From Phoronis australis (taxonomy: Eukaryota > Phoronida > Phoronidae), in NCBI GenBank assembly GCA_002633005.1, contig NMRA01000054.1:539794-603793 (forward strand): 64,000 nt of DNA, written 5' to 3'. Of this stretch, positions 39,601 to 45,600 are shown piece after piece; the first letter of the stretch is position 1; each line of letters starts with the position of its first letter. Made by a program: the position numbers and the translations under genes. The notes beneath the pieces were generated by a model. The model was not told the origin of the DNA. It saw only the letters and a list, made by a program, of their open reading frames with translations, and did no database searches.

Positions 39601-42600
39601 TCATGAGCCATCCCCAGGAATACCACAAAACTGCGTGCTTGGCTGGAACTCAGTACCGGAATACTAGTACCCTGGCGATTCCGATACCTCACTGGCGTTT
39701 CCGCCAAAATCGAGGAAAATTACTCATACAAATTTCGACTGGCAAAACTAGACTCATTTTAGTGGTTGCGTTGTGCAGTCTCACCCGCATCGTGGGGATT
39801 CTGGATTAGTACCTATTCCACGTTTACTAGTAGGCCTAACTTTAACAGTCACCTCTTGTCAGTACACATGATGAATTGTAACACAAACTAGATAAACTTG
39901 TTCAAATATATATAATTGCTCTTTCAACGTTGGTATTAAAGTTAATCATAACAAACATAGCCACAGGGGGAAAACTTTGGACGTCTGCGCCTTGGTCTAT
40001 TCTCTGTACTAGACTGAAATCGAACTCGGAATTATTTTTAGCCTTCTCCGTCCTAAACCCAAATAAATGTCTATTTTTCTATGCTCACGTAATGCACACG
40101 AGTTTCCAGTCCAGTTGCTATATCCCTAGATTCAACTTAAATCTCGAATAAAAACGTGAGCTTTCGAGTAAAAAGTGGATCCTTCGAGTTCGGACTGCAA
40201 GTTATTGCTTTAGTGCTGGGGTCATCAGCAAGTGAAAGCTATGGTTAGACAGTCATCCACGTAAACCAAAACATAACAATAATATAATTATAGACATCGC
40301 TATCTTGAATTCGTAGGCAATAAAAGTACAATGGAAAATGTCAATTTGAGTTCGATTTTGAATACAAAAATTAAACACTGGGCCCTGATCGCAAACACAA
40401 GGACGTATCTCTCGACAGCCCCTTTTCGGACTGGTAATTAAATTAAGTGGACCTGTGTGGTTCTCTGGCTCCTACCAATTAGATGATTTGTTTGTTATGA
40501 CTGTGTTATTAGGATAACAATAACAACAAGTGTGTGTGGTATTGTTTCTGGGTCAGATCCTAGTGGCAAAACCGTTGAAGGTTATAAAAATATATTGCAA
40601 TCATTAAAATGTTCAATAAATGGCACATGGTTACAGTAAAAGTTTATGTCAATCATTTCCGAAAGTCTAACAAAGTCTAAGCATAAAGTAAAACGCCACT
40701 GATTTCGAAAATCTCAGACAATGACAGTTATTTAGCGGATAAAATTCAGTGGTTTTCAAACTCGGGGACCACGATTGAAAAATATAATTCAGTTTTTTAT
40801 ATTTTTAAAAGTGCACCAAACTGAGAGATGAAAAAGTTGATGTTTAATGAATAACTTCTTTTTTCAAATTGGTAAGCAGCAAATTCTCAAGAGAAACTAT
40901 AACAGACTGCACGGCTATGACGATTCGAGAACAATCCGACAGGAACTAAAAATCGGTGATACGTAAGCACCTATTGCAGCCGCAGAATGAATTCACCTAT
41001 GAAAGATTATCCTTAAGGTACTTAAATGGCGTGAAAACTGATTTTCAGAGACCAGCCTCAGTGGGGAATTGAACCTGCCACCTCCGCGGTCGTAGTCAAC
41101 ACTCTACTGGCGGAGCTAAATGCGACCCAATGGGAGAGTAGTTGAAGCGTATTCAGCTGCTCAAGTCACCGACCTTGATTTCAACAAGTGGCTGGTAGAC
41201 AACGACGAGAATTAACGATTTGTGATGTAATCACAACTGTTTTTGTTGTTGCGTAACTCTGAACAAAGCTAAGAACTTCAGGCAGCCAATCCCACGCAAC
41301 AATTACCATGTAAAACCGATAATGTCTTCGTGTTAAAACAACATTTCGTGAAAATAATGAAACATTTCACATGGATTAAATAGACAGAGCCTTTAAGTTC
41401 AAATCACTTTTCCCATGGCGTAACACAAATAGGGAACAAGTGCAAAGCACTAACATCAACTCTCATTGTCAGATTACGCTGAAAGTACAGAAGATAGCAA
41501 CTCAGCGAAACCCAACTAATTGACAAAACTCTCCAAAGAAAACACATAATCAGGCAACGTCATTTTGAGCTGGGAAAATAATGACACTAACACTCAATTA
41601 ACATGTTGGAACCGATAAAAAACTCATTAACCGAGACCATTTACTATCACGTTGGCCTGCAAAAGACAAAATATCAAAGCCGAAGCAGGCTCTTGAAAGT
41701 GTTTCTTTAGCAGTTCTTTTGTTATCCGTCACATATGACGTAGTTCGAACTGAAAACGAGAGAGCAATCTTAACAATGAGGCACAAATCACGAAACTGTC
41801 TAGACTTGTCTAACTAAGGTATTAGTGCGTTCGGGAATTATCTGGGCTTCCCTAAAATGCATAGGTCTGCACAGATTAATTTCTGCTGGACTTGCGTAGG
41901 CATTGTCATCGATTCTAGCGGGTAATCTGTTCTGTAATTATCTCAATCTCAGCTTGAAAATATTATTTAAATGTGGCCATAACTTGATAGTTCAAAAAGT
42001 GTTTTCGTGATTTTCACTCAAAACTGATCTCGTCACCTGATATTGTATAATTAGTACATCTCGGAAAGACGTGAGCACAGGTTAGCGAAAACTCTGCCCT
42101 CACTGTCACAAAGAGTTTTGTATGTATATTTAATAGACATAAATCGACTTTGTGTGTTCTGACAAAAAATATAATAAGAAAACATTCCTGCCAATACTGA
42201 CTTTATATTTTTTTAATAGAGAGCTTTCGCAAAGCGACGTGAACGTGAATTATCACGCATATATAATACCGCGTCGTACATGCCATTGTTGGCTGTGACG
42301 TAATCCCGATAGTGTTTGAGAATTTTACGCGAATACAGGGAGATTCACGTTGCTTTAAACCTGTGGCCCTTTTTGATTCTTATATGGTAGGACATCAAAA
42401 TGATTTTTATTTTGATAGGTTTCTTAATCTTTCTTCTTTGCTTCAGTATAAAATGAACACAATTCTTTTAGTCTAGTAATGTTCTTAAAGTTCATTTGCA
42501 AGAAAGCATCTTTTCCAAAAGCCTTATGCTGCCAGGGTTGGCTGGATATCATTGAACTAGATTGGATTTTAACAGACATAATTTTGTGTTGTTGAACTTT

Positions 42601-45600
42601 TTACATGCTTAATTTACATGCATCTATTTATTTTAAACTGCAAATAAATTTCGCATTCTAAGAGTTGACCATTTCTCGCAGGAGTTCGTAGAAACGACTT
42701 TTTTCACGTAAAAGAAGTTCCATTAGCAGAGTGACTTTTAAGTTTTTTTTGCAAACTAGCAATTATTCAGTTCACGTTTACTTTCACGTTCACGTAACAG
42801 AGGCGGATCCAGGATTTTGAGTTAGGGGGGCGAGGCCAGGTCACAGGAATAACCCGAATTTTGGCAGGCGCGGGCGCCCAGCCTAAAATGTAGGTATGCA
42901 GGGGTCTCGAAAAAACTGTAAACGGGATATCTTCGGGTCCTATGCATTGTTTATTCACCTCCCGAGCCCCTCTGGTTGCGCGCATGTGCTAGTCAGCAAT
43001 TAACCCAAAATGCCCTATCTGATAGAGTTTTGGGGGGCATGACCCCCTTGCCCCCCTCCCCCTTAAATCCGGCACTGCGTAAACATTTAGCTGTTACTGT
43101 AACGTGAATCGATACGTGCAATTAAGCAGCGTGATAATTCAAGTTCACGTCGCTTTGCGAAACCTCTCTATTAACATTGGAGCCAACCAACAACATAACA
43201 GGTTTTAAAATGGAAACATACTCTGAAAAACTTTGTGGCATTTGTTGCTTGGGGTTGTTCCACCTGTGGTGGTGTTCGGTAACTTTTGTAAAATCTTTGT
43301 CATATTCAACTTGTGACTCCAAACGGAGGACGTCCTCGCCACATTCCGAATCCTCATTGCTCCACACCGATGAAAACAAGACACAGATTTCATCTATTAA
43401 TGATGATTTAAACTGCCATAAGAGTGTATGTCTTTCCTTATATATAGCAGAAATGAGACTCAGAAAACAATAGTTGTAGTCCTCTGTTGAGAATGACGAC
43501 TATAGATTTTTTTTCTGCCTTCAACTGGCAGCGGTGAAAATGATTGCTCTTCGGGATGCCGTTTTATCAGAGGTCGCACACCTCGGCGGTCAAAGACACA
43601 TATTTTTGTGAATGCGATGCTGTATTTTTCACAAGAACGAAAACTTGCCACTGGCATTAAGTTGACAAATTTTCACTTGGTTGTGAACAAAATCAAAATC
43701 CAAGTCAGCTTGCCTGGTGCTTGTCATTAACACATTTGTACATGTTTTTCACTTGATAGTCAATCATGCTTCTTAGATTCTCTCTTCTTTAAGATAGACA
43801 TGAGGTTAAAAAACTGAGTCAAGCACTCGGGCGGGGCTTATTCCTCTTTAGTTGATGAGGAATCGAATTTTCTCAGATAAATCGGACAAAGTTCAGTTTT
43901 TCATCAGATGACCATCGGAAGATATTATTTATCCCCAAAGCTTGCTGACGTCATCACATGACATGTCACGCGTCGCAAGAAATATTTAATATTCAAAATT
44001 CTTTTACTCTCGCTCCTTGTATAAAAGGGAAATCAAGAGATATGCTAATTAAGCCTATCAATCTAGATTTCGCATGTTTGCATCACTTTCGACATCCAGT
44101 TGTAATCGAAGGAAAACCTGTAATTGAATTAACGCGGTCAAATTTTGGCAAGGATATAGTGGGCACTGTGAATTTCTGACGCGTTTTTTGATTTCTAAAT
44201 GCCTTGGACATTTATTCTCTGTATCAATGGAAATACATGTCATATCAGAGTAAGCACTCCTAACACAACGTTTGGCGCAAGAGACCAAATCACACAGAAA
44301 CCGCGTGATTCTACGACAGACGCAAATCATGGGGTATCGTAAGAGTGGAAGGCGTAAGTTGCGACAACAGCCACTCTCGTTAACACGTGTCAAGCGCAGT
44401 GTCGGATTAACAGCAAGGCATTGAGATATGCGAGAGATTATCAGTTTGCAAAAATGTTTGTAGCTGTGTCTTTGTATAATTATTATTTTTTAGAAACAGT
44501 ACTCTGGAATCCAAACTTGTTTCTAGTAGGTTGACGTCTGCAACTAAACACACAACAAAAATCACATCCACAATTTTACAGATATTTCGACATGCAAGCA
44601 GACGCTCTCGTCTGACCGGCATAGAGCCAAACAGAAATTTCTAAGACAGAATGGAATTAAACAATCCCCCTTCGATTGCGTTCACGTTATGACTCTTTAT
44701 AATACGCACCTTCAAGATAGTGGTTTTCCATATTCGTGTTATGTTCTATAACTATCACCTGACAATGTTTTGAGAAATTGTGGCCATTCACGACAATGTT
44801 AGAAGTCCTTTGAAATGAACAAGCATAGAAATTAATTTTGTACGAAGTTGGTGAGATTATATGACTTGCACAATAATCGATGTCAAAAATGTCGAAGTTT
44901 ATTATTTATTGAATTTCAGGCTACATCATATGGTCATTAATTAACTCTAACCTCTCTATTTGGTTTCCAGTTCTAACTAAGGTATGATAGCTGAATTCTA
45001 ACGTTTGAGGGAAATTTGTCACATGGTCTACATTAAGAATCATGTCACAAAAAGACACCACTGAATGGAATCAGCGTATAAGTCGCAATGGGTTCATCTA
45101 AACGCTGTCGATGGGGGCTGAGTTCCTCATCTTCAAATTTGCTGTCGAATCTTCCAAACACAGTTCTTTCATCCACACAGCGCCCCCTTCTTGCTGTTGT
45201 TGTCCTGTTCGTTGCAACAACACTAAGTATATTCAAACCACGAATGACGTAATAGAAGTTACAATTTCAAGCTAAACTTCCTTTTGCCATAGGGTGTGCC
45301 AGATTGGTTTGCGCTGTGTAAAATGATTCAGTGTCCCCCTGGATTCAGTATCCGGCCTGCATGTATTTGAGTGGATCATCTGGGTAATTCCCTTAACAAC
45401 GCGGGGCACCCTAAAAATAACCAGGTAGGACACTAAGCTCGGCAGAAGATAGACTCCTATCATTGTAAGGAATATTACGAGACCGATTTTATAAATAATG
45501 CATTAAGAATGGACAAAAACGTACTACATCACCCAGTTGAAGACATGTACAGTTGCAATGGATATTAGCCTTTGCATTGATGTGATACTTCGCGCATACA

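Noticed and set aside
41053-41128. Functional tRNA gene
   Set aside because: A and B boxes are present but acceptor and anticodon stems do not pair properly; a SINE head or pseudogene is more likely. The same goes for 59961-60035.
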